From Streptomyces aculeolatus (GTDB taxonomy: Bacteria > Actinomycetota > Actinomycetes > Streptomycetales > Streptomycetaceae), in contig NZ_JAINRD010000025.1 of assembly GCF_020400605.1 (NCBI RefSeq), positions 83,869 to 147,868 on the forward strand: a stretch of 64,000 nucleotides of DNA, in the 5' to 3' direction. Under the pieces are notes generated by a model, which ran no database searches, was not told the DNA's origin, and worked only from the letters and a program-made list of their open reading frames with translations. This document shows positions 8,760 to 17,408 of the stretch, in pieces. The stretch's first letter is position 1; every line of letters starts with the position of its first letter. A program made the translations under genes and the position numbers.

Positions 8760-9665
8760 TCAGCCCCGCTCGGGTTCCGCCGCCGCCAGCCCGCCGGCGA
8801 TCAGCTCCGTGACGCGGACGAACCCGTCGGTCCCGTACCCCAGCCCGATGACCCGCTGCGCCTGCCCCGCCGCCGCCCGCATCACCCCGGCGTCGACGCC
8901 GTGGCTCTCGGAGGTGGCGATGATGTGCTTCATCGACGACGCGGACGACGTGATCGGGTTGCTCGTACCGGAGTAGTCCCCCTCGGCAACCGCCTGCGAC
9001 ATCTCCTCGATGGCCTCCGGCAGGATCGCGCCGATGCCCTTCGCGAACGGTGCCAGCTCGCCCGGGGTGACCCCCTCGGCCCGGGCCACGGCCAGGGCGT
9101 GGGCGCAGCCGGCCATCGTGGTCCAGAAGATGTCGAGCAGCGCCACGTCGTACGCGGCGGCCCGGCCGTGGTCCTCGCCGAGGTGGGTGTGGGCGCCGCC
9201 CAGCGCGGAGAGCACCGACTGCTGCTCGTCGTAGAGGTCCTTCGGGCCGCTGTAGATGAACACCCCGTCCGGCGTGCCGATGGTGGTGACCGGGGTCATG
9301 ATCGAGCCGTCCAGGTAGCGCACCCCGTGGTCCGCCGCCCAGGCGGCGGCGTCGCGGGCCCGCGTGGGGGTGTCGGCGCTCAGGTTCGCGACCGTACGTC
9401 CCTTGAGCGCTTCGGCGACGCCCGGGCGCCGCAGCACCGCGTCGGCGGCGTCGTAGTCGACGACGCATACGACGGTCAGCTCGCTCGCGGCCACCGCCTC
9501 CGCGGCCGACGCCGCGCGCAGCGCGCCCCGCCCGACCAGCTCGGTGTCCCGGCCCGGGGTCCGGTTCCAGACCGTGGTGCGTACCCCCGCGGCGACGAAG
9601 GCCCCGGCCAGGGCCCGTCCCATCGGGCCCAGACCGAGGACCGTGACAGCAAGGTTTGCGGACAT
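8760..9665 (-). CDS. NADPH-dependent imine-reductase / beta-hydroxyacid-dehydrogenase-type enzyme
   Basis: 301 aa from the ATG at 9665, chosen for the GGAGG a few bases upstream; an open frame extends 13 codons further without a ribosome site. The N-terminal Rossmann motif is VTVLGLGPMGRALAGAF, with VWNRTPGRD (Arg-Thr, suggesting NADPH) after strand 2. The motif LDGSIMTPV and the all-helical C-terminal dimerisation domain match the imine-reductase branch rather than classical 3-hydroxyisobutyrate dehydrogenase. The latter's catalytic Lys region is replaced (AAAYDVALLDIFW). It is divergent from an HxlR regulator 59 bp away, so expression probably depends on that regulator. The physiological imine is unknown. 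Confidence 0.85.
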   Translation of the reverse strand: MSANLAVTVLGLGPMGRALAGAFVAAGVRTTVWNRTPGRDTELVGRGALRAASAAEAVAASELTVVCVVDYDAADAVLRRPGVAEALKGRTVANLSADTPTRARDAAAWAADHGVRYLDGSIMTPVTTIGTPDGVFIYSGPKDLYDEQQSVLSALGGAHTHLGEDHGRAAAYDVALLDIFWTTMAGCAHALAVARAEGVTPGELAPFAKGIGAILPEAIEEMSQAVAEGDYSGTSNPITSSASSMKHIIATSESHGVDAGVMRAAAGQAQRVIGLGYGTDGFVRVTELIAGGLAAAEPERG

Positions 9666-9724
9666 GACTAACCTCCATAAGTGAAGACAGTGGAAAAGAG
9701 ACACGTGGTGACCATGGGGGTGCC
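9666..9724. promoter_or_regulatory. Divergent promoter with a near-repeat (candidate HxlR operator)
   Basis: Between the two divergent starts the + strand reads AGACAGTGG and, 14 bp later, AGACACGTGG, a near direct repeat suited to a dimeric winged-helix regulator. The assignment rests only on the repeat and its position. Confidence 0.35.
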
Positions 9725-10075
9725 ATGACGCGCAAGCTCGCTCAGAACACGAACGTCTGCGGGGTGACCGCCGCGATCGCCGTCATCGACGGCAAGTGGA
9801 AGACGGCTCTGCTCTGGCTGCTGGAGACCGGCCCCCGGCGCCCCGGGGAACTCCTCCGCCTGCTGCCCGGCCTCAGCGAGAAGGTGCTGACGCAGGCGCT
9901 GCGCGAGATGGAGGGCGACGGCCTGGTGCACCGCGAGGTGCACGAAGGGCTGCCGTTGAAGACGGTCTACTCCCTCACCGACTTCGGCCGCGACCTCTCC
10001 GTGGCGCTGACCCCGCTCTCCGACTGGGGCCACCGCCGTCTGGACAACCTCACCGGAGCCTCCCCGGCTCCCTGA
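9725..10075 (+). CDS. HxlR-family winged-helix transcriptional regulator
   Basis: 116 aa. The HxlR core is VIDGKWKTALLWLLETGPRRPGELLRLLPGLSEKVLTQALREMEGDGLVHR, followed by the wing (LPLKTVYSLTDFGRDL). A single cysteine lies at the N-terminus (NTNVCGVTAAI), at the position where thiol-sensing members such as HypR and YodB carry their redox cysteine; quinone, aldehyde or oxidant sensing is therefore plausible. It is divergent from the imine-reductase-like gene, its most likely target, and is followed by a strong terminator. Confidence 0.92.
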   Translation: MTRKLAQNTNVCGVTAAIAVIDGKWKTALLWLLETGPRRPGELLRLLPGLSEKVLTQALREMEGDGLVHREVHEGLPLKTVYSLTDFGRDLSVALTPLSDWGHRRLDNLTGASPAP

Positions 10076-10187
10076 CCACCTCCGTGCTCCGCCTCTGCCT
10101 CCAGCCTCGCCGCTGGGTGGCGGCGTGCCAAGTACCCACAAAAAGGTGGGTACGGCCGGACGGCGGCGGGGAGGTCCCCGCGGTCTG

Positions 10188-10222
10188 CCGCGGGGGCGCC
10201 GGCCGTCCTGGCGCCCCCGCGG
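10188..10222. terminator. Strong bidirectional stem-loop terminator
   Basis: CCGCGGGGGCGCC (10188-10200) pairs perfectly with GGCGCCCCCGCGG (10210-10222) across a 9-nt loop. It lies between the convergent hxlR-type and protease genes and has no U tract, as is usual for streptomycete terminators. Confidence 0.85.
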
Positions 10223-10236
10223 GACCGGGGGGTGCG

Positions 10237-10866
10237 TCAGTCGATGCGGACCGGGCCCTGCTTGGCGCCCTGACCCGCGAAGTTGCATATCGACGGAGCC
10301 ATCACGTGCGCCGCGCTGGACCAGCCTGCGCACTGGTAGCTGGAGTGGCCGTACCAGTCGTGGCCGAACTCGTGCGCCGCGAGCAGCGCGTCGTCGTTCA
10401 CGCCGCCCAGGAACAGCGCGATGCGCTGGCCCTGACCCCAATTGCAGCCGACGATGTTGCCGCCGCCACCGCAGTCGGTGATGTAGCTGTTGCGGCACTC
10501 CACGGGGGTGTCGCTGCCGCTGGTCTGGTTCAGGTTCGCCCAGGCCGCGGCGCCCTGGCCGATGACGCCGGCGGCGCCGCTGCAGGACGAGGTGAGGTGG
10601 TAGGCGCGGTCGGTCGGGACCGGCCAGGCCTGGGCGCCGAAGTCGCCGCCCTTCGGGCTCTGGGCCGCCAGCGCCTCGAACTCCTCGGCGGTGATGCCGT
10701 GCCCCTCGCCCAGCTTGCCGGTCGCGTGGTCGGCGTGGTCGTGCGCCTCGACGGCGGCGGTACGGGCCTCGGGCGCGGGCGCCGCCTGCGCGCCCGGGCC
10801 GACGACCGCGGCGGCCATGGCCGCGACGCCTACGAGTACGGATCTCAGGAGTACCTTGCTCCGCAT
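10237..10866 (-). CDS. Secreted snapalysin-like putative zinc metalloprotease
   Basis: 209 aa from the ATG at 10866, which has GAGGAG upstream; an open frame continues to 10971 without signal-peptide sense. The signal peptide is MRSKVLLRSVLVGVAAMAAAVVGPGAQAA, followed by a likely propeptide and a compact domain. The domain resembles M7 snapalysins: an HExxH helix (LLAAHEFGHDWYGH), a downstream Met (VMAPSICN) and several cysteines. However, snapalysins read HExxHxxGxxD, whereas here Gly is one position late (HEFGHDWYGHS) and no Asp follows, so the third zinc ligand is uncertain. It may be a divergent protease or one with an altered site. It is probably transcribed from its own promoter in 10867-10970. 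Confidence 0.75.
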   Translation of the reverse strand: MRSKVLLRSVLVGVAAMAAAVVGPGAQAAPAPEARTAAVEAHDHADHATGKLGEGHGITAEEFEALAAQSPKGGDFGAQAWPVPTDRAYHLTSSCSGAAGVIGQGAAAWANLNQTSGSDTPVECRNSYITDCGGGGNIVGCNWGQGQRIALFLGGVNDDALLAAHEFGHDWYGHSSYQCAGWSSAAHVMAPSICNFAGQGAKQGPVRID

Positions 10867-10974
10867 GGAGTGCTCCTCGGTTGGTGGGGGATGGGGCGGC
10901 ACGCCGCCCGTTCTCACAGATCGCATGTCTGCGGACCGAGAACAATCCGGGAAACGGTAGGTAGGGACCACGTA

Positions 10975-13900
10975 TTAATTGCCCGCGTGCTGCTCCCCCG
11001 CCCCGCCCGCCGCCCGGGCCACCTCCGCCACCCCGGTCGCGTCCGCCACCTCCGCCCGCGAGCCGACGTGCAGCTTCCGCAGCAGCTTCGCCACGTGCTG
11101 CTCGACGGTGCGCGGGGACAGGTACAGCACGTCGGCGATCTGCCGGTTGGTGTGGCCGAGTGCCACAAGCCGGGCGACCTCGCGTTCGCGCGGGGACAGT
11201 TGGTCGCCGTAGCCGCGGCGGCCGCGGCGGGAGGGGAGGGGGACGTTGTTGCCGCGGAGGACGCGACGGCAGCGGGCGGCGTCGCGGACGGCGCCGAGGT
11301 CGGCGAACTGCTGGGCGAGGGCGGCGAGTTCACGGGCGGGGTCGGGGTCGGGGGTGACGGGGCCGGAGGTGACGGGGCCGCCGGCAGCATCAGGGCCGGC
11401 GGCAACCGGACCGGCGGACGTGACGGGCCCCGCGGCGGTGACGGCACCGGTCGTCGGGACGGACCCGGCTGGAACGCCGTCCGCCGGCAGGCGGCAGCGG
11501 GCCGCCGCCTCGCCCGCCCGGGCCGCGGAGTACGGCTGCGGCAGCGCCCCGTACGCCCGTTGCGCCGCCGCGAAGAACCCCGCCGCCTCCGCCGGCCGCC
11601 CCCGCCCCGCCGCCACGATCCCCCGGCACGCCTCCAGCGCCGCCGCCGCCAGCGGCGCGTCCCGGCCCGCGATGCCCGCCGCCAGCTCCGCCGTGACCTC
11701 CGCCGCCGCCCGCAGCTCCCCGCCCCGTACGAGGGCCGCGACCGCCGGCGGCGCCAGGTCGCCCGCCCACGGCCAGATGTCCTTGTGCCGGATCCGCGCG
11801 AGGCCCCGCTCCGCCTCCGCCCGCGCCCGTTCCGGCTCGCCGCGGGCCGCGAGCAGCCGGGTCATGGCGCCGGCGGCGGTGGCGAGCACCGGGGCGGGCG
11901 CGTTGCGCGGGTCGGCGAGCCCGGCCGCGGCCAGTTCGGCCGCCGCCTCGTCCCACTCGCCGACCGCCGACGCCAGCAGCCCCAGCACCAGGTGCGCGTC
12001 GGCGGCGATGCTGGAGACGCCGTGCACGGCGTCGAGGGTGCGCCGGCACCGTTCCGCGAGGCCCCGCCAGCGGCCCGCGTACCACTCCAGGCGCAGCGCC
12101 GTGCCCTCCACGATGCCCTCCAGGAACGCCGCCCCGCACTCCGCCGCCAGCCGGCGCCCCTCGCCGCGGTAGCGCTGCGCCGCCTGGTAGTGGCCGAGGC
12201 AGGTGGCGGCGTCGGCGAAGTTGCCGCAGGCGCGGGCGACCTGGCGCCGGTGGGTGCCGGGCCCCGGGCCGCCGATGAGGCGTTCGGCCTCGTCCCACAC
12301 CGCCGGATCGCCGAGGCTCATGCGCAGGGCCAGGTGGTTGCCGCGTACGGCGGTGCGGACCGCGGGGTCGGACTCGTGCGCCACCAGCGCCTCCGCCCGT
12401 ACGATCCACGTCTCGTAGACCTGCCGCGGGTGGTCGCCCCAACTGGGCATGGCGAGCGCCGCCATGCCGCGGGCGGCGAGCGCGGGGCGGCCGTGCAGCT
12501 CCGCGACGGCGACCTCGGTGTGGGTGCGGCCCTCCTCGTAGCGGCCGGCCTGGTTGTACAGGAGGAGGCCGAGGTTGAGCCGGATCTCGCCGCGTACGCC
12601 GTCGGGTATGTGGCCGTCGCGGACGATGTCGTGCAGCAGCACGGTGGCCCGGTGGTGGGTGAGGCCGACGACGGCGTCGCGGCTGAGGTCGACGGCGATA
12701 CGGGCGCACTCGGGCCGCCCGAGCCGCCCGTCGGCCAGCAGCTCCTCCAACACCCCCACGGCGAGCGCCAGGTCGCCGACCTCGCGCGCGGAGCCGGCGG
12801 CGGCCTCGGCGTAGCGCTGCCACTGGGCCAGCTCGCCGCCGTGGTGGGCGTGGTAGGCGAGCTGGATGAGGGGCTGCGGGTCCTCGGCGGCGAGGGCGCG
12901 CATGGCCTGCCGGTGGAGGCGGTGCCGGTCGGGGCCGAGGAGGCCGGCGTAGACGGCCTGCTGGGCGAGCGCGTGGCGGAAGCCGTAGCGGTCCTCGCCC
13001 CACTCGTGCAGCACCCCGGCGCGCAGCGCCTCGCGGACGGCCGCGGAGTCCGCGGGCGCGGCGGGCTGCCCGGGGGTGCCGCGTACGACGGCGGCGATCA
13101 GCGCCTCACCGGCGGGTACGCGCAGGACGGAGGCGGCGCGTACGGCGTCGGCGGCGGCGGGGGAGAGCACGCTCATGCGGTCGGCGACGGCCTCCTGGAG
13201 GCGGGTGGGCACGGGCATGCGGGCGAACGCGCCGTGCTCGGCGGCGGGGAGGGCGCGGACGACCTCCTCGACGACGAAGGGGATGCCGGCGGTGCGGCGG
13301 TGCAGCTCGTCGAGGAAGGCGGGCGAGGCATCGGGGGCACCCGAGGCGTCGGGGGCACTCGGGACGCCCGGGGGCCACGGGGGATCGGCGGACACCCCGG
13401 TCAGGGCGGTGAACATGCCGCGTACGCCGTGGACGTCCAGGGGCCGCAGGGGGATGACGACGGCGGTGGTGCCGGGCGGCTGCCGGTACGCGCGGCCCAG
13501 CGGCAGCCCGCTGCCGGGGAGGTCCTCGCGGCGGTAACTGAGCACGGCGGACAGCCCGTCGGGCGGATCGTCGACGAGGAAGCGCAGCAGGTCGCGGGTG
13601 CCGTCGTCGGTCCAGTGCAGGTCCTCGACCACCATGACGGTCTCGCCCGCGGCGTCGAGGAGGGCCCGTACGGCGCGGAACAGCCGGTGCCGCCCGGCGC
13701 GCAGGTCGCTGAGCAGCTCGGGCGCGGGCGGCAGCCGGTCGGCCAACTCCGGCAGATACGCCCGCAGGGCACCGCACACCGGGCTCAGCGCGGTGGGCAG
13801 CCCGCCGGCGAGATGCCGCAGCAGATCGAACACGGGCCCGTACGGAAACGGCTCCCGCAGCGGCCGGCACCCCCCGACCAGCACCCGCCGCCCCCGCACG

Positions 13901-14070
13901 GCGGGATCCCGCAGCGCCTCCCGGATCAGCCGCGTCTTCCCGATCCCGGCCTCGCCCTCGACCATCGCCACCGAGGGCGACCGCGTGAGGGCATCCACGA
14001 GCGCGCCCAACTCCCGCGCCCGCCCGATCAGCACGGGTGCTTCCGCGGGGCGCGGAACGGTCACGGTCAT
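10975..14070 (-). CDS. LAL-type LuxR-family ATPase regulator
   Basis: 1031 aa, ATG at 14070; the open frame upstream to 14178 has Arg/Pro-rich content and is not favoured. It carries an N-terminal AAA/STAND ATPase with Walker A GEAGIGKT (39-46) and Walker B VMVVEDLHWTDDG, then a long alpha-helical TPR-like region. The C-terminal LuxR helix-turn-helix is LSPREREVARLVALGHTNRQIADVLYLSPRTVEQHVAKLLRKL, here cited by its ends at roughly residues 950-995. An Ala/Gly/Thr/Pro-rich stretch (about residues 870-925) joins the two. Such regulators commonly activate secondary-metabolite or sugar-utilisation genes; no biosynthetic cluster surrounds it, so its target is unknown. Confidence 0.93.
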   Translation of the reverse strand: MTVTVPRPAEAPVLIGRARELGALVDALTRSPSVAMVEGEAGIGKTRLIREALRDPAVRGRRVLVGGCRPLREPFPYGPVFDLLRHLAGGLPTALSPVCGALRAYLPELADRLPPAPELLSDLRAGRHRLFRAVRALLDAAGETVMVVEDLHWTDDGTRDLLRFLVDDPPDGLSAVLSYRREDLPGSGLPLGRAYRQPPGTTAVVIPLRPLDVHGVRGMFTALTGVSADPPWPPGVPSAPDASGAPDASPAFLDELHRRTAGIPFVVEEVVRALPAAEHGAFARMPVPTRLQEAVADRMSVLSPAAADAVRAASVLRVPAGEALIAAVVRGTPGQPAAPADSAAVREALRAGVLHEWGEDRYGFRHALAQQAVYAGLLGPDRHRLHRQAMRALAAEDPQPLIQLAYHAHHGGELAQWQRYAEAAAGSAREVGDLALAVGVLEELLADGRLGRPECARIAVDLSRDAVVGLTHHRATVLLHDIVRDGHIPDGVRGEIRLNLGLLLYNQAGRYEEGRTHTEVAVAELHGRPALAARGMAALAMPSWGDHPRQVYETWIVRAEALVAHESDPAVRTAVRGNHLALRMSLGDPAVWDEAERLIGGPGPGTHRRQVARACGNFADAATCLGHYQAAQRYRGEGRRLAAECGAAFLEGIVEGTALRLEWYAGRWRGLAERCRRTLDAVHGVSSIAADAHLVLGLLASAVGEWDEAAAELAAAGLADPRNAPAPVLATAAGAMTRLLAARGEPERARAEAERGLARIRHKDIWPWAGDLAPPAVAALVRGGELRAAAEVTAELAAGIAGRDAPLAAAALEACRGIVAAGRGRPAEAAGFFAAAQRAYGALPQPYSAARAGEAAARCRLPADGVPAGSVPTTGAVTAAGPVTSAGPVAAGPDAAGGPVTSGPVTPDPDPARELAALAQQFADLGAVRDAARCRRVLRGNNVPLPSRRGRRGYGDQLSPREREVARLVALGHTNRQIADVLYLSPRTVEQHVAKLLRKLHVGSRAEVADATGVAEVARAAGGAGEQHAGN

Positions 14071-14231
14071 GAGCGCCTCCGGCCGGTGGGGTCCAGCGAC
14101 ACGCCGTTGCGGGGGTGTGCGGGGGCGCGTCGCGGCGGCGACAGCGTGAAGGTAAGCCTCAGTCCGCACCCCCGGCAAGACCGGCCCGTCACATCCTGCG
14201 GCTCCCGGCTGTCATAGAGGAGACGGCAACT

Positions 14232-14561
14232 TCACGCGCGACCGAGGGGGGACGCGGTGCGGCATCCGGAACGCTCCGGCACGCGATCCGGCGACCGCCG
14301 GCACCCCCGCACCGGGAAGAACGTGGGTGGCGTGAGCCCACCGCCGGGGCCCACGCCACCCACACCGCCCGACCCCCCGATCCCCCACGGCCCTGAGGGC
14401 CCCCAAGAACCGAGTGGCGCGGCACCTTCCCCCGGGGTGTCGTGCCACTCTCCTTCGCACGGGTCCCGCCCCGGCTCAGCCGAGGCGATCCCCACGGCGA
14501 GAAGCACGAGGACGCCGACGAGTGCGGCCACGTGGAGCACCTCGGCGAGACGCCCGCTCAC
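14232..14561 (-). CDS. Small membrane or secreted protein translationally coupled to the ATPase gene
   Basis: 109 aa. The GTG start overlaps the ATPase stop as GTGA (14558-14561), the classic coupling overlap. The N-terminus has one strong hydrophobic segment (HVAALVGVLVLLAVGIASA) that could be a signal peptide or membrane anchor. A Gly/Pro-rich tail follows (GIGGSGGVGGVGPGGG) with two cysteines near the end. Nothing identifies a function. The overlap, the position in the XRE-ATPase cluster and the clean hydrophobic segment argue it is real, but the low-complexity tail leaves some doubt. Confidence 0.5.
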   Translation of the reverse strand: MSGRLAEVLHVAALVGVLVLLAVGIASAEPGRDPCEGEWHDTPGEGAAPLGSWGPSGPWGIGGSGGVGGVGPGGGLTPPTFFPVRGCRRSPDRVPERSGCRTASPLGRA

Positions 14562-14995
14562 GAGCCGCCCCCGCGGACCTCGACGTCCGCCCACACCCGC
14601 TTCCCCCACGGCATCGGCTCGACACCCCACGCGGCGGAGCACCCGGCGACCGCGACCAGCCCCCGCCCCGACTCGTCGCCCACGCCCGCCTGGACGAGCC
14701 GCGACATGCTCCGCGAGCGGTCGACCACCGCGACCCGGACGCGGCGGGGCCCGACCTGGGACACCCTGACGTGCACGGCATCCAGCCGCGCGTGCCGCAC
14801 CGCGTTCGTCACCAACTCGCTGATGACGAGACACACGTCCGCGTTCCCGGCTTCCAGCGACCAGTCGCGGAGCGAGGTGGTGACGAGCCTGCGCGCCCTG
14901 GCCACCGAAGCCTCGGTACGCGGGAGGGTCACGCTGTAGGCCGGTGGATCCCCGGCGGTCGATTCGGGTGTCCTGCTCTCACGCGCTTCTTGCAT
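14558..14995 (-). CDS. GHKL ATP-binding regulatory protein (RsbW-like anti-sigma kinase fold)
   Basis: 145 aa from the ATG at 14995. The GHKL signatures are VCLVISELVTNAVRHA (N box) and GDESGRGLVAV (G box). Actinomycetes encode many stand-alone copies next to XRE regulators, where they modulate development or secondary metabolism by unknown partner switching. I prefer 14995 because the 18 upstream codons (to an ATG at 15049) have poor codon bias. A -10-like TAGCTT (complement of 15003-15008) also lies 7 nt before this ATG, suggesting a leaderless transcript. It lies downstream of the XRE-TPR gene and is coupled to the small membrane protein by a GTGA overlap. Confidence 0.85.
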   Translation of the reverse strand: MQEARESRTPESTAGDPPAYSVTLPRTEASVARARRLVTTSLRDWSLEAGNADVCLVISELVTNAVRHARLDAVHVRVSQVGPRRVRVAVVDRSRSMSRLVQAGVGDESGRGLVAVAGCSAAWGVEPMPWGKRVWADVEVRGGGS

Positions 14996-15076
14996 GCGGC
15001 ACAAGCTAGAGGTGGCGAAGAGTGACCGGACAGGGACGTTCTGTGCCATTCTCCGGGTCGGGTGGGACGCCGTGTC

Positions 15077-16291
15077 CTACCTGTCCACGTAGAGCCGGTC
15101 CGCCAGTTCGGTGATGGGGGCCGTGCGGCGAGGTTCGCGGGTGCGGATGTCGGTGACGAGTTGGCGGGTCGTGCCGTGGTACCGCATCCACTCCGGTGCG
15201 TCCCGTTCGGCGGCCAGCAGGGCGGCGGTCGCGCGGGCGTCCTGGGAGAGGTTCGCGTAGGCGAGGGCGCGGTCCACGTGGAAACGGGCGCGCCACGTGG
15301 GGGGCAGGGAGCGTACGCCCGGGATCGTGCGGGACGCGGTGACGGCCTCGTGGCTCTTGTCCATCTCCACGAGGAAGTTGACCTTCGCCACCCCCGCGTT
15401 CGTCGGCCCGAAGGGGGTCGCGTAGTCGAGCCGGTCCTCGCCGATGCGCGCGGCGGCGGCCGAGGCCGTGCGCAGGAGGTCCTCCACCCGGTCGTAGTGG
15501 TGTTCGCCCTGGCGGGCGGCGGCCGTGGCCGCGCGGAGCAGCAGGACCCCCCACAGCGACAGCTCCACGGGCCGCGACCGGAAGCCCGGGTCGATCGCGT
15601 CGGCCTGGGCGAGGGCGACGTGTTCTGCGTCCTCCAGCCGGCCCTGCCGGGTGAGGATCCACGCCAGCGTCGAGGCGCCGACGGCCTCCAGGTGCGGGTC
15701 GTCGGAGCGGCGGGCCGCGGCCGTCGCCCGTTCCATCGCGGTGAACGCGGCGTCCTCCTTGCCGAGGGCGGCCAGCGTGGTCGCCGCGACCTGGTACGCC
15801 TCGGCGAGCACCGCGCAGGCGGCGGACCCGGCGGCACCGTGGTGTACGTCCACCGCGGCGCGGGCGTCGCGGATCAACTGCGGGAGGAGCGTGCCGATCT
15901 CGCCGATGCGGCCTTCCCTGCGGATGCGTTCTGTGGACCGCAGGGCGGCCCGCAGGGCGCTCACCGTGGGCGGGTCCTCGGGCTGCGGATCCTCGCCGAG
16001 CAGATCCGACACCGGAGCCACCGCCTGCCGCAGGGCGAGCACCGAGGGCGCGTCGCCCTCGGTGTGCGCTTCGAAGGTGGTGGGCTGGCCGATGAGCGCC
16101 GAGGTCTCGACGTCGAGTGCGCGCGCCAGCTTGTTGAGCGTGGACAGCCGGGCGGAGTGGCGGCGGTTCTGCTCCAGCTTCCGCACGGTGCCGACCGACA
16201 CGTCGGCCCGCTCCGCGAGGCCTTCCTGCGTCAACTCCCGCCGCGCACGCAGCCGCCCGACCCGGTCACCGATGGTCTCGCCGTACCCCAT
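15077..16291 (-). CDS. XRE-family regulator with C-terminal TPR-like helical domain
   Basis: 404 aa, ATG at 16291 preceded by GGAGGTG. The N-terminal XRE helix-turn-helix (about residues 8-65) contains ELTQEGLAERADVSVGTVRKLEQNRR and a canonical hydrophobic register. The remainder is a chain of helical repeats (for example VGASTLAWILTRQGRLEDAEHVALAQAD) typical of the TPR-containing XRE proteins abundant in streptomycetes. These often pair with a GHKL ATPase gene, as here. The paired ATPase and small membrane protein downstream suggest a signalling unit in which the TPR part senses or docks a partner. Confidence 0.9.
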   Translation of the reverse strand: MGYGETIGDRVGRLRARRELTQEGLAERADVSVGTVRKLEQNRRHSARLSTLNKLARALDVETSALIGQPTTFEAHTEGDAPSVLALRQAVAPVSDLLGEDPQPEDPPTVSALRAALRSTERIRREGRIGEIGTLLPQLIRDARAAVDVHHGAAGSAACAVLAEAYQVAATTLAALGKEDAAFTAMERATAAARRSDDPHLEAVGASTLAWILTRQGRLEDAEHVALAQADAIDPGFRSRPVELSLWGVLLLRAATAAARQGEHHYDRVEDLLRTASAAAARIGEDRLDYATPFGPTNAGVAKVNFLVEMDKSHEAVTASRTIPGVRSLPPTWRARFHVDRALAYANLSQDARATAALLAAERDAPEWMRYHGTTRQLVTDIRTREPRRTAPITELADRLYVDR

Positions 16292-16396
16292 GGACACCTC
16301 CGCGAAGCGGATCCCCACCACCCACGCTACCCGCCAGCGAACGGGCCACGAGCGCACTCGCCCTCCGCGGAGGCGGCCTTCGGGCCGTAGCCGGGG

Positions 16397-17197
16397 TCAC
16401 CTCACGTCGACGTAGTCGCCCTTGGCGGTTTCCGCCGCGGTGGTGTACGTACCGGCGAAGGAGTAGCGGTAGTAGCCGTCCGCCGTGGCCTTCGTCGTCG
16501 TCTTCAGGTTGCCCCTGCTGTCCGTCCTGACGGTCTTGAGGGTCTTGTAAGTGCCGGTTCCCTTCTTCCTGTACTGGAGCTTCACCGGCTGGTTGGTGTA
16601 GCCGCCGTACTTGAAGGTCTTCCAGTTGGCGCGGGTCAGGGCGCCCGTGACGGTGATGGCCTTGTTCTTCTTCACCGGCTCCGGCGAGGCGTTGACCTTC
16701 AGCTTGGAGTTGCGCAGGACCTTCGCCTTCGCGGCGGCGTCCTTGTCGATGTAGTCCCCGTCGTTGGCCTCGGAGTGCGCGCTGACCTTCCAGGTTCCGG
16801 CCGTGGTGTTGTCCCCGGGGTCGACGCGCGGATCCATTTCGAGCTTGTAGGTGCAGGTGGTCGTGGTGAAGCTCTCGTTCACGCACTTGCCGGCGATGTC
16901 GTCGGGCATCACCAAGCCGTAGTACTCGTAGAGGCCGTCGTCCCTGTGGATGATTCTGTTCCACATCGTCGGAAAGGTGTCTCCGACCTCGATGCCCGAG
17001 TCGTCCACGGCGGTCACCGAGATGGTGAATTTCTTCACCTCCCTGGTCCCCAGGACGATGTTCTTCCCTCCGTTGGCGACCACTTCAGTGATCTGGATGT
17101 CGCCGTCGGACGCGTCCGCCCGGGCGGTCGCCGGGATCGTGAACGCGGACAGGGCTACGGCCGCGGCGAGGCCCGCCACGGCGGTGCGGTGATGCAT
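16397..17197 (-). CDS. Secreted Ig-like beta-sandwich protein of unknown function
   Basis: 266 aa, ATG at 17197 with GGAGGAAG upstream. A Sec signal peptide (MHHRTAVAGLAAAVALSAFTIPATARA) precedes two probable beta-sandwich regions. The second resembles the extracellular repeat seen in many streptomycete exoproteins: KKNKAITVTGALTRANWK, then VKLQYRKKGTGTYKTLKTV and DGYYRYSFAGTYTTA. One cysteine pair (GKCVNESFTTTTCTY) may form a disulfide in the first region. It is Lys/Thr/Asp-rich, with no catalytic motif. It is divergent from the DHFR-like gene. Cell-surface or matrix function is only an inference. Confidence 0.8.
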   Translation of the reverse strand: MHHRTAVAGLAAAVALSAFTIPATARADASDGDIQITEVVANGGKNIVLGTREVKKFTISVTAVDDSGIEVGDTFPTMWNRIIHRDDGLYEYYGLVMPDDIAGKCVNESFTTTTCTYKLEMDPRVDPGDNTTAGTWKVSAHSEANDGDYIDKDAAAKAKVLRNSKLKVNASPEPVKKNKAITVTGALTRANWKTFKYGGYTNQPVKLQYRKKGTGTYKTLKTVRTDSRGNLKTTTKATADGYYRYSFAGTYTTAAETAKGDYVDVR

Positions 17198-17408
17198 GAA
17201 GGCGCTTCCTCCACGGTTCAACGCCCCGGGATCGCCCCGGGGCGGAGCTGAGTGCCGACCCCGTACACGGGCGGCACCGACAAGACCCACACCGCACGGA
17301 AATGGTTGCCCTGCGATCACACTGGCGCGCCGGGCGATGAGTTTCGGGGCTGGGCGGGGTCAGATCCTTCGGGGTGCCGGGGGTTCTCGCTCTGTCCGAA
17401 GGAGAAGC
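17198..17408. other. Divergent intergenic region
   Basis: This 211-bp gap must hold the promoters of the secreted protein (leftward) and the reductase pair (rightward). I see no convincing -35/-10 pair or palindrome. Confidence 0.4.

Noticed and set aside
9796..14217. A 1473-codon + strand open frame running across the HxlR, protease and LAL genes.
   Set aside because: It has Arg/Gly/Ala-rich composition, no domains, and covers three well-supported genes; it is a GC-rich shadow.
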